Positions 36,659-50,018 of a stretch of 64,000 nt of DNA are shown piece after piece. A program made the position numbers and the translations under genes. The stretch covers positions 11,596,459-11,660,458 of the forward strand of contig VZSR01003807.1 of assembly GCA_013398615.1 (NCBI GenBank). The letters are read 5' to 3'. The notes beneath the pieces were generated by a model. That model was not told the origin of the DNA. It was given only the letters and a program-made list of their open reading frames with translations, and made no database searches. Every line of letters starts with the position of its first letter. Position 1 is the first letter of the stretch. The DNA is from Brachypodius melanocephalos (Eukaryota; Chordata; Aves; Passeriformes; Pycnonotidae).

Positions 36659-39600
36659 GTAAGGGCTGTACATGCTGTGTTTTCACATTGTATTGTGGGT
36701 TTTGTACTGCTAAATTTGGGCACATATTTCATTATGGATATAATCGCTAACAGATTCACGCTGCATGCCTCGTTTGGTCCAAGACCTGGGCTTTGTCTGG
36801 TTTCCCCAGATGCTTATATTTTTAGAAAGTATATGCCAAACCTCACACAACAGGAATTTGTTGAACAATCCCATGTAAGCAGTGGTCTTTCCAAGGGTAC
36901 ATTTTTCAACCTTTTTTCTAGATAAATGTTTTCCTTGGACCTTAGTTTTATTGCTTGGGGTTTTTGTTCTATCAAATAAAATTGGGAATAGGCAAATTAC
37001 TTCCTGCATCAGTATTTAAGCGGCAACAGAAAAGATAGAACGCTGTCTTTCTTCTTTACTACTTCATAAATTCTTTCTGTAAAAAATTGATTACAGAATA
37101 AGTCAGTAATCCAAACACTCCAAAGTTTGTTTTAAGAAATGCAAATGCTGGTGAGAAATTAAACTAAAACAAATAATTTTTCTTATACAACATTAAATTA
37201 AGTCTTTGGGCAGTTTCTAATCAAGCACCTGACTTGCATGACAGAGTTAATATACTTTGGTCACCCTGGTATTTATTTATCACTAAACTTCTGTTTTATT
37301 TATATGTGTCCTTTGATGCCATCTATCCTTTATCATTTCTGCATTTTGTGACTCCCATTTCATACTCTTTCAATTCACAACATCCTTCTCTCAGCTAAGA
37401 AGGTATTTTCCAAAATTTTCACCAGCCAGGAGAGATAAAACTGACGTGATAGTAACTTGGTCTCAAGGCAGTCCTATCGCACTTCTTCAACTATGCACTT
37501 CATTCCTTTGGTCCAGTGAAAGAGAGGTCATTATTCACACATACCCACACACACTCAGTGGTCACACAATGCTCTTAATCCAGCTGAAGGGGGATGCTGT
37601 GTCCCAGGACAACGGCCACATTCTGCTGTTTGCTTTTATAAATGTACATACCTTTCTTAAAAAAGAATAATATTTGTAATTGTAAGATAAGGACAGCCTC
37701 ATGCAAAAAGGCACATGATTACTCCTTCAGGAAAAAGTAATTATGTTTTTAACCCATATATAGTAATGCTTAACTGTGATAGTTCTCGACCTTCCTCTAA
37801 TGGTGCCTGGAGACAGATTGGCAGAGTTATCTATGGCTTGACCTCCTCTGGCAACTCCTGTTTTCTCAAAATCATCTAAGTAGACACATGCAATGGTATT
37901 TAATAAGAATTTAAAATTGCAACAATCCAGTTTTACAAGTGAAATAAAACCAGATGTGTCTTAAAATCTTTTAAGAATCTTTAAGTATCAGCGTGGTGCT
38001 CAGCTAGCTTGATCTTGCCTACTGCAGTGCATCTGCATCCTGCAGCTACAAGATTAAAGAAAACTGTAGGACAAGTAAAGCAGGAGAAGAAGATTTTGCA
38101 TTAAATAATTACTGCATTAATAATTACCCAGGCATAGATTATGGTCATCTCAGTTTGCTTTTGGTGTTTATTGGTTTTGCCTACACATATATTATTTCCA
38201 AAACAGATAGGGCTACTCTCAAGTGATTTACCTTCTTTCAAGTTGTGATTTCTCTTTGATTGAGATGAGACAATCTTAAAAGTTTATCCTGCTAAATTAT
38301 GCACATACAACCCGTATCTCCTTCTACTGTTAGGGAAGGAGGCCTTTGCAGATTAGCTACATTGTGCCATCCCTTGCAAGTTCTGCATGTCTTCAGCCTG
38401 CAGGTGCTATTGAAGACTCTATCCAAGACTTGATTATATCAGTATGATATATCTTACTCACAGGTTGGAAAAATCTACCAGAAAGTATGAAAAGTGAGGA
38501 GTTCATCATCCCTCTCATTCAGGGTATGCCTTCTTCTCACAGCTGAAATCCACTGTCTTCCTGCTGCCAAGTGACCACATTGCAGCAGAGACCTTAATCA
38601 CTCAGACAGCTTGGAATTGCTCAACTGGGATTTATTGTCCTTGGTGGCAGAACCCTCAAGGTTAGCACAGGGTATTAAAATGAGACTATACCTGCAAATT
38701 AGTAGTTCCATACAGCCTGCTGGAACTTCCTTCCTTTGTACCTAGGGTTGACCATGGGTCCCCGTCTGGGGCTTAGTTCGTGGTTTATGTATTTTTAACT
38801 AGCATTTAGGGATCTGCCACTTGAGAATTTATCCTTTTGCCTATTCCATTTTTCCCTCAGCATAAGTATTTTCACTGCAACTCTCAGAATAAAGCATAGA
38901 CAGTTGCTAATCAGATGTTCTCTATGTTTTCTTGAATTTTGAATTCTCTTCCCATCTCAGCTGAAACTTTCTTACCATCCTACATGTTTTATGTATTGTT
39001 TTGCACTTTTTACTGGAAAGGAACATACAGGAGGATGTTGTTTAGGTTTGATTCTGTGAATGCTTTTTTCAACTCCAAGTAGAGGAAAGCTTGTTTTATT
39101 TTGTATGTTACTGAATCTGTCATGTATGAAAGAGGTGGTAGAATAGCAAATGTTTTTTAAAGTATAATTGGTAAATAAGAAAACTGGCAAACAATTCTGA
39201 ATAGCATCACTGAAATTGGAAGAACATAGCTAAATAACTTGATATCTCCTGGTCATGATTCAGAGACTTGTTTTCTGAGAAACATCCTTTCTTGAAAAGT
39301 AAAAGCTTTTTCTGTTTTTCTTTCTGATTTAGGTTGTTTTTGGGGTTTTTTTTTTTTTGCATTCTCTCCCTTCAGTCGAAGGGGTTTTGAGTAGGCTCAC
39401 TTAGCTCATGCACTCTCTGTGAGAGGGAGCTCGCAAGGAACTGTGCCCCAGCAGAGCATTCACAGATTTGCATTTCTTGTTGCAGACCATACATGGACTT
39501 TCAGGATCGAGGCCATGGGATAAGATGGGAAAAGCCTATTGGCTTTATTTAGCATGGCTTGAAAAGGTCACAGTTTGTATTGAATTGTTAAATCTAGACA

Positions 39601-42600
39601 GTGCTAAGAAAATCAGAGCATTTGCCAGCACTACCAGAAAATTCTGCCAATGAGTTTATGGAGTTGGTTGTCAAGGAACAGAAAAGAGCCAGAAATGTGT
39701 TGTTCCTTGTAACAAGAATGACCTCATGGTAACTGATATCAGAGCCTAATATGTCCCTAAAATAAACTGAGACAAATAAGTTTATTTTAAATGCTTTTCT
39801 TTTTCCCCTCTACTTTTGAGCACTTCAGGATGCCAAAAAGCAGACCCCAAGAATCTGACTCCACTGCTGTAGTCGTGCTGGGCTGCATGTTTGGGAGTAA
39901 AAGACTTGATCTGCTCTCTTACTGCTATCTCAAATCCACTAGGAGCTGCCTCCACATGTGCCAAGCTTGGACTTGATTCATTCTTTCATTCTTTTATAAA
40001 TCTATTTAAAGAGCTTTTAAACTTTCATTCGAAAATAAAGTTTCTCTTGAAGTGACTTTAGAAGAGTTCCGTAGATTTGCTGAGGGAGAGCATGTAGATG
40101 GGGTAGTTTGCTGAATTCTTCTTGAACAAATTTAAGAAAGGAATGTACACTGAGGATTTGGAATGAGTTTGAGATTGATTCTATCAGGCTTGCTGTAGGA
40201 TTTCCACTAGCAATTCTCCATAGAAGGAGAAGATCAGAAAGAGCAGATCTTGGCACAGACTGCTAGGACAAACCTTGACATTCAGAAGAGAGGGGTGGTG
40301 GGTTAGAGTGTGAAGCTTGGTGAGAATTGACAATCATATTGATAAAGAAGGGCAGGATTGGGAAACCAGAAGGATTTTTGAGGTTGGTGGTGCCAATGGA
40401 GCAGGAGAGACACACAACTGTGTGAGGCTGTGCTGAGGGTTTGTATGTAGGAAGGGCATCATGCATGCTTTTGGAAGTGAGCACTGAGCATAAAAGTTCA
40501 ATAAAAATCAGCGGAGTCGGTGGTTAGAGAAAAAAGTACAAACAAAAATGTAAAATGTTCTGTGGACAAGTAAAAGAAATGAACTAAAATCACTGGTTAA
40601 AAGAGAAGTGGATAAGGAAACATGCAACTCACAGGTCAGCAACTTCAAAGCTGAAATCATGCGAGTAAGTGGGGAATGCTGGGAGAGGGAGAGAGTAACA
40701 GACTTTGAGATCAGAGTGGAAGGCTAATGTAGAAGTGGATGATACATGAGACAATGCAGAGGAGGAGAAAAGAGTTGGAGCTGGAGCTGTCCAGAACAGG
40801 AAAGAGTAGAAAGAAGCAGAAGCAGCAGAAACAGGCCAGATTAACGACCCCTGTACCTGACCCAGAAGGAGGGTGGGAAGGCAGAAGTGCTTTCAGCAAG
40901 ATAAGGCTCCATGGATCGCCAGCCTGTTAGGTCTGACATAGCCATTATGGACTGTTAGTTTCTAGCTTGCCTCCACCTCCACATCCACAAATGTTTCAGT
41001 CAAAGCAACAGCACAATCACAGATGACATGCATGGGTAATATGTTCTCACTTCCTTGTGGAGCTCCTTAAAATACAGCTCAAGAAGGCATAGCAACCATT
41101 ACTATATTTAAAATGAAAAATTATTTATCAAAATAGATGGCTGCCAGAGATGACAGCGCTTTGCAGTGAATCTGCTAAGTTTCTGTCATTGTAGCTACCT
41201 GTACATAAACACAAATTTCTGCTAAGCCTTTTTCATCCCAGAGGATGCCAGCACCATGTCATGCCGAGTATGTTTTGGATGTGACATTATTTGCAGCTGC
41301 AGTTTCTCAGGACTTGACTACTTCTGACTGCATAAGCTACTCCACACCCGTAGCACATTCCTGTGACCCACGTATTGCTCTCCACTCAGATGAATGGAGA
41401 AGAGTCTATTAAGCATTAAGAAAATGGAACAAGAGGGGATAATTGCTGTTATTTCCTAAATGATGACTGTTTATTGAACTTTTTAGTCTTTAAAATTTCT
41501 AAACTATATACATTCCTGGTGTAAGTGTACTAGGTCTGGCTGGCTGTTAATATAAGAAGCTTTAATATAGCTGAGATCTTAAAAATTCTGATTAGATGCA
41601 GAACAAACTCCTGTGTTTTTGGAGGGAGTTATGAGCCTCACATCAATCAGTATAAGAAACCAAAAGTAGAACAAATAAAGTGTAGGGTATTGCGCTCCTG
41701 TCCCTGAAAGCACAAGGTTTGTCCTACACTACAACCACAAATGATTTGTTTGTTTGTTTCGCATGTCTCAGCTGCTGTAAGCCCATCACCTCGTTTGGAA
41801 GACATTCCACATTTTAATAGCTCTGGGTAAAGTTATCACTCTTTGTGGAAGAGAGTGATGCTGGAAAAGATTGTGAAATAAAGGCATAGAAAATGCCCCT
41901 GTTCTGTTGTTTGCTAAAGAGTAGCCACTGGGAACTGGTCTATGATTTGTCTGGAACCAAGGATTCAGAATTCCTTTGTACCAGTCACTGGAAATACGAA
42001 GAGCACTGAAGATCTGGGAGAGGACTTGCTGCTGCAAGAAGTAACTAGAAAGGAACTGCTGTTTGCAGATGAGAGTTGTCATGTATCCAGGCTCCAGGTA
42101 TAGCTGATGTCAGATGCTTCAGGAGAGCTTAGCAGATCATTATGAAACAACCAGCCTCCAAGGGGAGTTTTCTTCCAAAACTTATGTCACAACGTAGGTG
42201 CTTAGATCCTTTGGTCTTGACGGTTTATATACCTTGTACTCTTTAAACTTTAGCATAATTGTGCACATTCTTATTGCTTGTAGAATCTCCTGATTTCAGA
42301 AGCTTGCTAGAGTAGCATGATAGGGCCTAGAGAAGAGCAGTGGACCACATAGGCTTCCAGACTTTCATACTTCAAAACTTCTTTGAATATCTATATTTCA
42401 GTGATGTATCACTGAAAGGCAGGGTAGAGCATTCCAGAGATTAATTAGGTATCATTCAGAAAAATATTTCCATTATCATATTTGAATTACTTGTCTCTGA
42501 GTTGTGTTGATGTGATTCTTCTGTCACAAAGAGGAGAACTGGGAGCTCTTCACCCATTTTATGTCACGCATTATTGTTCTGTGTCCTTTCATTTGCTGCT

Positions 42601-45600
42601 CTTGAGAAGTTACATAGCCCCTCATCTAACAGCCCCTTTTTCCAGAATTCATAGTAGTGGTTGTTGGTGACTACAGATTATGATGAAGGACTCAAGCTGG
42701 GCAGGAAACAGGAAGAGACCCTCTCTGAGAGGGTCCAGACCACAAAGTGCTGCCAAGCTGTGACAGCTGAGAGCAGCCACCATGAAGGAGCAACCATCTT
42801 CTGCAACATCTCCCATTACAAAATTCATGAGGTGTCACGGTTATTATCTGCCATTATACCCACTTGCTGAGCTTGATTCTGTGAGGACTAAGGTCTTACA
42901 CATGCTGTTATTACAGCTATATCATTTAAGCTGACAGAGTACACATAAAACACAAGATTCCAACAAATTTTTGTGCTTAGTTTTCCTCATTAACAAAAGC
43001 TCTATATCCAAAGAATAAATGTAAGTTTATGTTCCCTGCATAGTTTTCATTTTCTCTTGATTACTTTGATAGGAGAGATATACAGCATCTACTGTGTAGT
43101 AGAAGTGAAAACCAGCTACATAGTCACATTTTTTGACAGACTTGTGAAAAACAAGCAACACTGTGCATTTTCAAATAGCTGTTTTTGATTTCTACACCAA
43201 CTGGTTGAAAATTTCTAAAAACAACCACTTTTTTTAACAGACCTTTTAATTTGAATACAATGTGTGAGTATTTCCATTCCTTCTCTTTTTCCTGTTTCTA
43301 ACAAATGGCTAGATGAACTCCATGACCTGTAATACATTCATCTTTGAAAATATACAATTATGTCTACATACAGCTGCTACTGTTCCAAATCGCAGGGAGG
43401 TTTCAGGTTAATTTTATCTTCTCAAAAGTAGCCAGTCCAGTTTTAGTTTAAACTTTTTCTCCTCAGCTTCTTTCTATCTAAATGACACATTTTTTACACC
43501 TGTTCAATAACAAAGTCTTCAATTTGATCTAGATTTGCACTCCTAAGTAGATCTTAATGCATGCTTCCCTGTGCTTAACTAATAATGAGGTTGGATAGGA
43601 GTAAAGGCTGCTGGAATTGCAACACTGAAGGCATTCATTAACTCTGGCAATCAGCACTCTTGTGTGGAAGCTTTATGTGAATGGTTGATCAGCCCTTTCT
43701 AGTGCAGCCTCGAGACTGCCTGTATTCCAGCAAGAGCAAACCCACTAAGAAAGGCCACCAGGTGAGGTTTCCATGACAGCAGCCATCCCTTTGCTGCTCC
43801 TATTTGTAGTACAGACAATGCCAGAGCAGTCAGTGTGTCACTGCTCAGTGGAGAAAGGGCTAATATTACTCCACCCCAGCGTAACCAGCAGCATGGTGCA
43901 GCTCATTTTTAGAAGGATCAGGTGGGGTTTGTGACTGTTGCCTCCAGAGTGGGGCTTGTGCTGAAAGCAGTTCTGGCAGTGTGACCACCCTGGGGACAGG
44001 GAAACAACAGCTACACTGAAGGCACGAGCAGCATCACCATGCAAGGAGTGAGCTCCTGTGCTGAGCAACAGGGAGCAGAGTGCGTGAGCTGTCCGCAAAG
44101 CCTGACCTAACCAGAGATAGCTGATGTGCAGGAGCTCATCAGTGACTCATTGGTTGGATTTAGAAAATGCTTCCTCTTTCTAGAATAAATGTGTTCTAGT
44201 AAAAGCCATTTCTACTTAGTTCATGAAGTTGGCTATGTAGATGGCATTTAGAAGGTTCCTTGAAAAGTCCCTCTGTACCAGTACTTTGTAATCCCGGGAA
44301 GATTCATCACACCAGAGAAAATAAGTGAAAAAGAGATTGGCTCTTTTTCAGTCTTTTTCCTTGGAGCCTGTTTTTCACAAAATGATCATTGGGAAAAAAA
44401 AAGCCAATGAAAATTGAAAAAAGCAAATTAAACTGAAAATTGTTAGGCGATAATAGACATTTCCTGCTAAGCCAGCCTGGTAGTAGGAGACATCCCATTA
44501 CCTTCTCCTCAACTGTCTCATCTTTTTCTTTCATCAAGAGGATCATGATGTCCCCTGTTACCATGGGTTACACAGGAACTCTTCATTTTTTCCTAGATAA
44601 TTTTATCTTGTCAGGTTAATTCTATCACAGAAGAATACTGGGGAAAATAACTGTAAAGTACAGAGATAATTTCCCATACGTGAACTGATTTGGAGAAAGG
44701 GGGTTTAATTGCATTTAGATCATGCAGATTAATTTACTGACACATGTAGTTTCCCAAGTGAAGTGTCCAACTGTTAAGGGTTTGGCTGTAATAAAAGCTT
44801 TTCCAAGGAGGAAGGAAGCTATGACAACCATGTACATTTCCAAGGTGATTGTTAAACAGAGATTCTGTACTTCCTGTGTGACAGAATTTTATGGTAACAG
44901 TTTTGTATGGATTTCTCTGTCTCTGCCCTTTAGGAGCCTTTGACTGTTGATCTAGTGATCAAAAATCTTTAAACAAATAGAAACATCAGCAAGTGAAGCA
45001 AATCATGTGGACATGGAAATCCCCATCTATAACAGTCTGTGCAGCTGCTGTAGCTGTGCTTCACTGTGAGCTTTTCTCTCAAATTTCCAGATCAGAAAGG
45101 AAGAGATTTACATTCTTGCAGAGAGCCCAGGAAAGCCCCAGCCTGCCTTCACTGAGCACTTTACCCAGTTAGCCTCTGAGATGTTTGCTCAGTTGTTTGC
45201 CAGTATTTGCTTTTCTTAACTTCCATTTACTGGAATGTATGGACTTTCTCTTCTCCCTCTGACTTCAGCGCTCACTGCATCAGATCTCAACACAAAAGCG
45301 ATCCCATCAGAGGATACCAGTGTCTGCTGTACCCCACACAGCAAAACCACACACCTGGAGTGCTTCTTCAGGCTGCACTGTAGTAAAGCTGATAGTCTGT
45401 CTCTTGAGTTAGTGTCCAACGATGTCCTCTGGAGCTGAATGCTAAAAATCTCTGTGTCACCAGCAAACCACCATCAGTCCTTTTCCTTTACTGTATATTG
45501 GCTGTGGGGCCAGGCACTACTTTTGAGGTGTGTTTTTGAGGTGTGTTTGTGTGGTCTTCTTAAAAAAGTATTTATCTTACCTAGAGAAAAATTACTAGAT

Positions 45601-46192
45601 TCCAAATTATAGCAGGTAACTGAAAGAAAAGGAGGACTAATCTAAAACACAGTTGCTGAAGAAATTATTCTCTCAAAGAGAATCTAAACCATATGCTTCT
45701 GGCAAACCCAAAAAGTGATTACCATGTGTAGCGAGGAAAAGCGAAAGAAAAACGCAAGTGTGTATGAAGTGAAAGTAGGATACTGCAGAAAGCAGAGAGA
45801 GATGGTAGGAGAGCCTGTAGAACCCTGAATGCTCTTAGGATAAAGAACGTGCTTGGAACAGAGGCTGCAGTTTCCAGCTTTGGCACAAAACAAGGGTTTC
45901 CTCAGAAATATAAGTGAGCAAGGAAATACCTGCCTACATCAGAAATGAAAACTGGCCAACTGCTCATAATAAATGGAAAGCAAAGCAGTGAGAATGTGAG
46001 AAATCAGTCATAGTTTCATCATTTGTGATGTCTGTTCAGGGTGGATGTCATCCACATGCTCCGGTTCAGCTGCAACTTACAGGCCTTCCAAATAATTGCT
46101 TTTTGGGTTACATTATCTGAGCCTACAGGCCAAGTTACTTTTGTAAAACAGAGCTGTAAGAGTCAGTGCTTGTTATTTTTGTTTTGTTTCAG
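36659..46192 (+). other. AIG1: AIG1 intron, second-last
   Basis: Bounded by GTAAGG and TTTCAG. It is AT-rich with no recognised LINE, LTR or RNA gene. Small features are a T-run (39346-39358), a short direct repeat (38097-38127) and purine-rich sequence around 40670-40880. The open frames inside are short and resemble no known family. Confidence 0.85.
39346..39358. repeat. T13 homopolymer
   Basis: Uninterrupted T-run, following the T-rich GGTTGTTTTTGGGG sequence. Confidence 0.95.
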
Positions 46193-46356
46193 GGTGTGCT
46201 GGATTCACCACGTTACAGGAGTGTGGGTGTACCCACTTCTTGAGCACCTCAGCCCAGGTGTCAAAATAATCTTTTTTGCAGCTGTCACTGTAATAATTAA
46301 TGTATTCTACTTGGTGGGAGAAGTCCTGAACAACTACATCTGGGATACGCAAAAAT
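46193..46356 (+). CDS. AIG1: AIG1, penultimate coding exon
   Basis: This exon completes the split Trp codon and then encodes 54 residues running VCWIHHVTGVWVYPLLEH, a short loop with SPGV, a hydrophobic stretch beginning KIIFFAAVTVIINVF, and VGEVLNNYIWDTQK. This is the conserved C-terminal region of AIG1, with the last membrane segment in the middle. The acceptor is a strong pyrimidine tract ending TTTGTTTCAG at 46192; the donor is GTGAGT at 46357. The exon is 164 nt: one base of Trp, 54 codons and one base of the next codon. The lineage-specific changes I noticed against human AIG1 are conservative and hydrophobic. If the donor were not used, translation would continue for about ten codons to a stop at 46386-46388. 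Confidence 0.96.
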
Positions 46357-49300
46357 GTGAGTATTGTTTTAGGAATATTATCTCGTGAAATACACCATCA
46401 GGACTTGAGTATGTTTCTCTGAAAGTGTAGAATGTTTTAAGCTGACTAAAACAAAGGAAAATGACAGAAGTTCCACTGAAACATCTTGCTTGCCTGCCCT
46501 TAAAAACAGACGGATGAACAGAATGGCTGCTGGAGAGCCCGAGGAGCTATGAATATGTATTCTCTTTTATAACTTACAGTACTAATTTAAGAGCTCTTGG
46601 CAATTACCTGCGATGTTTACAACCCACTTATTAGCTGATGAATCCATTAAGTGGAGCTAGAATAAAGTATCATTCTGTTCAAATGCCATTAATGGTAAGC
46701 TTAGACTGAGAAATGGAAATATACTCTCTTGGTATTTTCAGGTATAAGGTGCCTTCTTACGTATAAATTTACTCAGGGAAAATTAACATGTTCTTGTCAG
46801 TGAAATAACAGAAATGAAAGATCACTTTAAACTTAACTGTGCAGACTCTACATCATCTATCCTGCCTAAGCCACCCATTGCTGAGGAGAGAAAAAGGGAA
46901 AATAAGACAAACACAAGATTAAAAGTAGGTTCCTTTTATCTATGAAAGGTGTTTTTCATTTATCAAAGTGAGTTAAATAAGCAAGCAACATTCATAATTA
47001 CTGCTGTGGCAAATCACAACTGGAGGGAAATAAATTCACATGGTAGTTCATGGCACACACAACTCTCTTTAACAAGTCCTTCAATACCAGGTAGAATCTA
47101 ATGCTAGAAGCTCAAAGCAGTTTTACTTTCCATTTGCTCATATTAGCATCCAGGTGTAAAATACCTTTTTGATTCTGCTCTAGTACCATCAATCACTGGT
47201 CACAGTGTTCAAGACAGGTATTCAGTCCTCAGTTTGATGTCAAATTTACATTTATTTAACTTCTTTAGGTTAATTCAAGAAAAGCGTTCGTAAAAAAGGC
47301 AGCTGCAAGCAATAATTTCACTTGATTTAAGTCCTATATGAAGAACAATAGTGTGGTAAAAAATCACATAGTCTTAGCAAGTCCATGGATAAGTAGAAAG
47401 TGGACAATCTCCTGCACTATTCCAAAGTATGCATAACAAACTCCCTGCTTCTTGCAGCCTGCTGCCCTAGAGGAAGTAACTCAATTGGGTCATTCTCCCA
47501 ACATCTTGCAAGGTTTACCCTGGCATTATTGTCCTCTCCATCATTTCCTTCATGTGGATAAGGAATATTGATCCCAAGTCCTTTGTGGCTCAAGCACTTA
47601 CAAAACCAAAAATGCCGTTGAGTCACCTGCTGGTTTGCTGAGCTTGAGACACTTTGCACAAACTTAACCCGAAGCGTGTGGCAGGAGCACCACGAACAGC
47701 AGAGATGTAAAACTACACCAGTCTGTCACCATGCAAGACCTGGGAAAATATTATTTGAAAACTGTACGCTTAAAAGGGGCTTTTGAGCAGTAAGACTGCA
47801 AATCAAAACAGTCTGCCATGAGAAGATTTCTGGGGTGAGAAGGGGTTGTTTGGTGTTTGGAGTTTTTTCATTTGCCTGTGGAGATGCATTAAATAGAACC
47901 TCACTACTGACAAAATGATTTGCAGTTAGTTTTTCCAAGTTAAACCACAAACATGGTAGGGAAGGAAAAATTTGCCCTTTGTACAAGCCAGTGTCTGTCC
48001 ACAATTTTGAGGATATCTGCATTCCTGCCAAACTATTTGATGCATCTGCAGTAGAGTGCTTCAGAAGAAAGGAAAGAGGTGCTTTCAAAATGGCGAATAA
48101 AACAGCTTTTAAAATTATTGGAAAAGTTCCTTCTAGGAGAAAGCAGAAGACTTAAGATTGGCTCTGGAGCAACATTGTAAACTGTCTGTAATCTGTTGGT
48201 CCCGGTCTCTTGTTTTGGTTGTTAAACCTTCAACTGTGGCTCTCCTGTTACACTGGTGTGCCAGCAACACCCAGGGCCACTGTACTTCGGTGCTGGCAAC
48301 ACACAGACCCATTTGTCTTGGTGTTGTTTCTTTCAGCAAAGCAGCTCTGCAGATGTACTTCTAACTGCAGATGAGTCTTATTGTTTCCCATATTGGAATT
48401 CATTAACTATGTTTTTGAAGTGATTTACAGTGTCCTTACTACCTATGCATATATTGCACGAGCAGGTGGTCTTACTTTTGACTGATTTTCATCTCAGCAG
48501 TCTCAAGCATTGCTTCTTTCTTGCCTTTGGTTATCATAAGTCTTTCTTTTCCATCATGCAGCAGGCCTGAAAACCTCCAAAAGAAATATTTGTATTTGAG
48601 ATGTCTGGCAGAGAGGGCTTAGTCAGAAGAACAATACTTTTGTCAGATACCAGTAGTAATTCATTGTCCAGGAATAGGCATATGAAATAGCTGAATGTTT
48701 CCATTGCCAGAAAAAACACAGTCTGCTGCCTGGCCCAGGCTTTGCTCAGCATAGAAAAGAGACAAGTCCTGCAGCTAGAATAAGTTCTTTAAGGAGCCCT
48801 ACACTCAACTCAGCCCTCCTGATACTACTGAAAGAAATGACCATTACAAGGAGAGGCACACTGTCAGCAGTAATTGTTCCTTCATTCATGTACTTTCAAA
48901 AAAGGGAGATGTACCTGCTTTAAAATGTACTTAAAAATCCAGGGTTGAAATGGAGAAGGACTTCAAATTACTGAATTCTGAAACTCAATTATTAAAATTT
49001 TCTTTCAAACAAAGTTGGTTGCTTAGATTCAGCTATAGTAACATCTAATTTGGTTTGCTAGTAGGTAAACAGAGCAGGTGAGGGAACTAAGTGTTCCCAG
49101 ACCCCTGCAGCTGTCAAAGGCTGGGCATGCAGCAGGGGGTCAGGCTGATCCGAAAATGGGAGTGAGGGAGGGAGGATTGTGCAGCTCATTACTGGACAAC
49201 CACTGCCATCAGGTGTGCAGATGCTCTTTTCCTTCACAGCAGGTGAGGTAACACGTGCAAGCAAGTTCAGGAGAAACAACATCAATAAAGGGAAAAGAAT

Positions 49301-49386
49301 GATTAATACATTAGAGGAACCTCTCTAAGCAAACCCTTCAGTTGTATTCATTGAGAGATTTTTAAAAGCTTTCCATATGTTTTCAG
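46357..49386 (+). other. AIG1: AIG1 intron, last
   Basis: Bounded by GTGAGT and TTTTCAG, about 3.0 kb. No repeat or RNA gene was recognised inside it. Confidence 0.88.
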
Positions 49387-49424
49387 GTATCGAAGAAGGA
49401 AAAGAAAAGCCGAAATTGGAGTGA
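49387..49424 (+). CDS. AIG1: AIG1, terminal coding exon with stop codon
   Basis: The acceptor ATGTTTTCAG ends at 49386. The first two bases complete a TGT codon begun by the last base of the previous exon. The tail reads CIEEGKEKPKLE, followed by TGA at 49422-49424. The charged tail matches the human AIG1 C-terminus, recalled as a Ser or Cys followed by MEEEKEKPKLE. It is the cytosolic or lumenal end of the membrane protein and carries no visible domain. Only 38 coding nucleotides are present, so the call rests on the phase, the splice site and the KEKPKLE motif together. Confidence 0.94.
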
Positions 49425-50018
49425 ACAATAAGAGGCAACACAGAAGATTGTTTATGGCTCCATGGAAGATTTCTCATCCCCAGCAGAGCTTGGCCTGGAG
49501 AGGAATCTTTTGGAAAGGAGGAAGTTTCATGGGCCCACTTCTCAGTGCAAGGATATTTTTGAATTTTATATGGGGGGGAAATGATTTTAGCTAAGAATAT
49601 TAATCTTTCAACCTTCAACTTCTCCATGCTTGCATGTGACACACACATATAAGACGTATATTTATCTCAGAGGCATTCTCAACGTGCATTTCTTGAATCA
49701 AATAAGTCATTAAACCATTAAGTCATTAGATCTTTTTACTTCTGCCAAGAAGAACAATGAGTCCATTCTCTGTATTGTTTGAGAAAAGCTCTAGGTCTAA
49801 TAAAGGGAAACAAAGCAATCCTATATATTTCAAATTACAGCATAGAAGTTAATTGCATGAATGTATCTAAAGAAGAGTTCAGTCTGACTGAAATATTAAT
49901 GTAACACTATGTAACAGCTGCCTTAAATTCGTTATGTTAATAATTTTACCAGTCCAGTGAAATCTTACTTGCAGTGTTAAGATCTTGAGACCTAAATAAA
50001 GATGAAATTATCCTTGCA
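49425..50018 (+). other. AIG1: AIG1 3' untranslated region (end inferred)
   Basis: AT-rich sequence follows the stop codon with no long open frame. Two canonical AATAAA signals lie at 49799-49804 and 49995-50000. The second is followed about 17 bases later by a CA and then a U-rich, GU-containing stretch, the usual layout of a cleavage site. I place the likely end near 50018. The upstream signal could give a shorter form. RNA 3' ends were not available, so the boundary is an inference. Confidence 0.6.
49995..50000 (+). terminator. Poly(A) signal AATAAA, probable main signal of AIG1
   Basis: Canonical hexamer about 570 bases after the AIG1 stop codon, followed by a CA dinucleotide at 50017-50018 and a U-rich downstream region. 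A second AATAAA at 49799-49804 could be used alternatively. Confidence 0.55.

Noticed and set aside
41786..42082. 98-codon - strand frame as a CR1 or gene fragment
   Set aside because: Neither the nucleotide nor the protein sequence follows CR1, and I see no other family.
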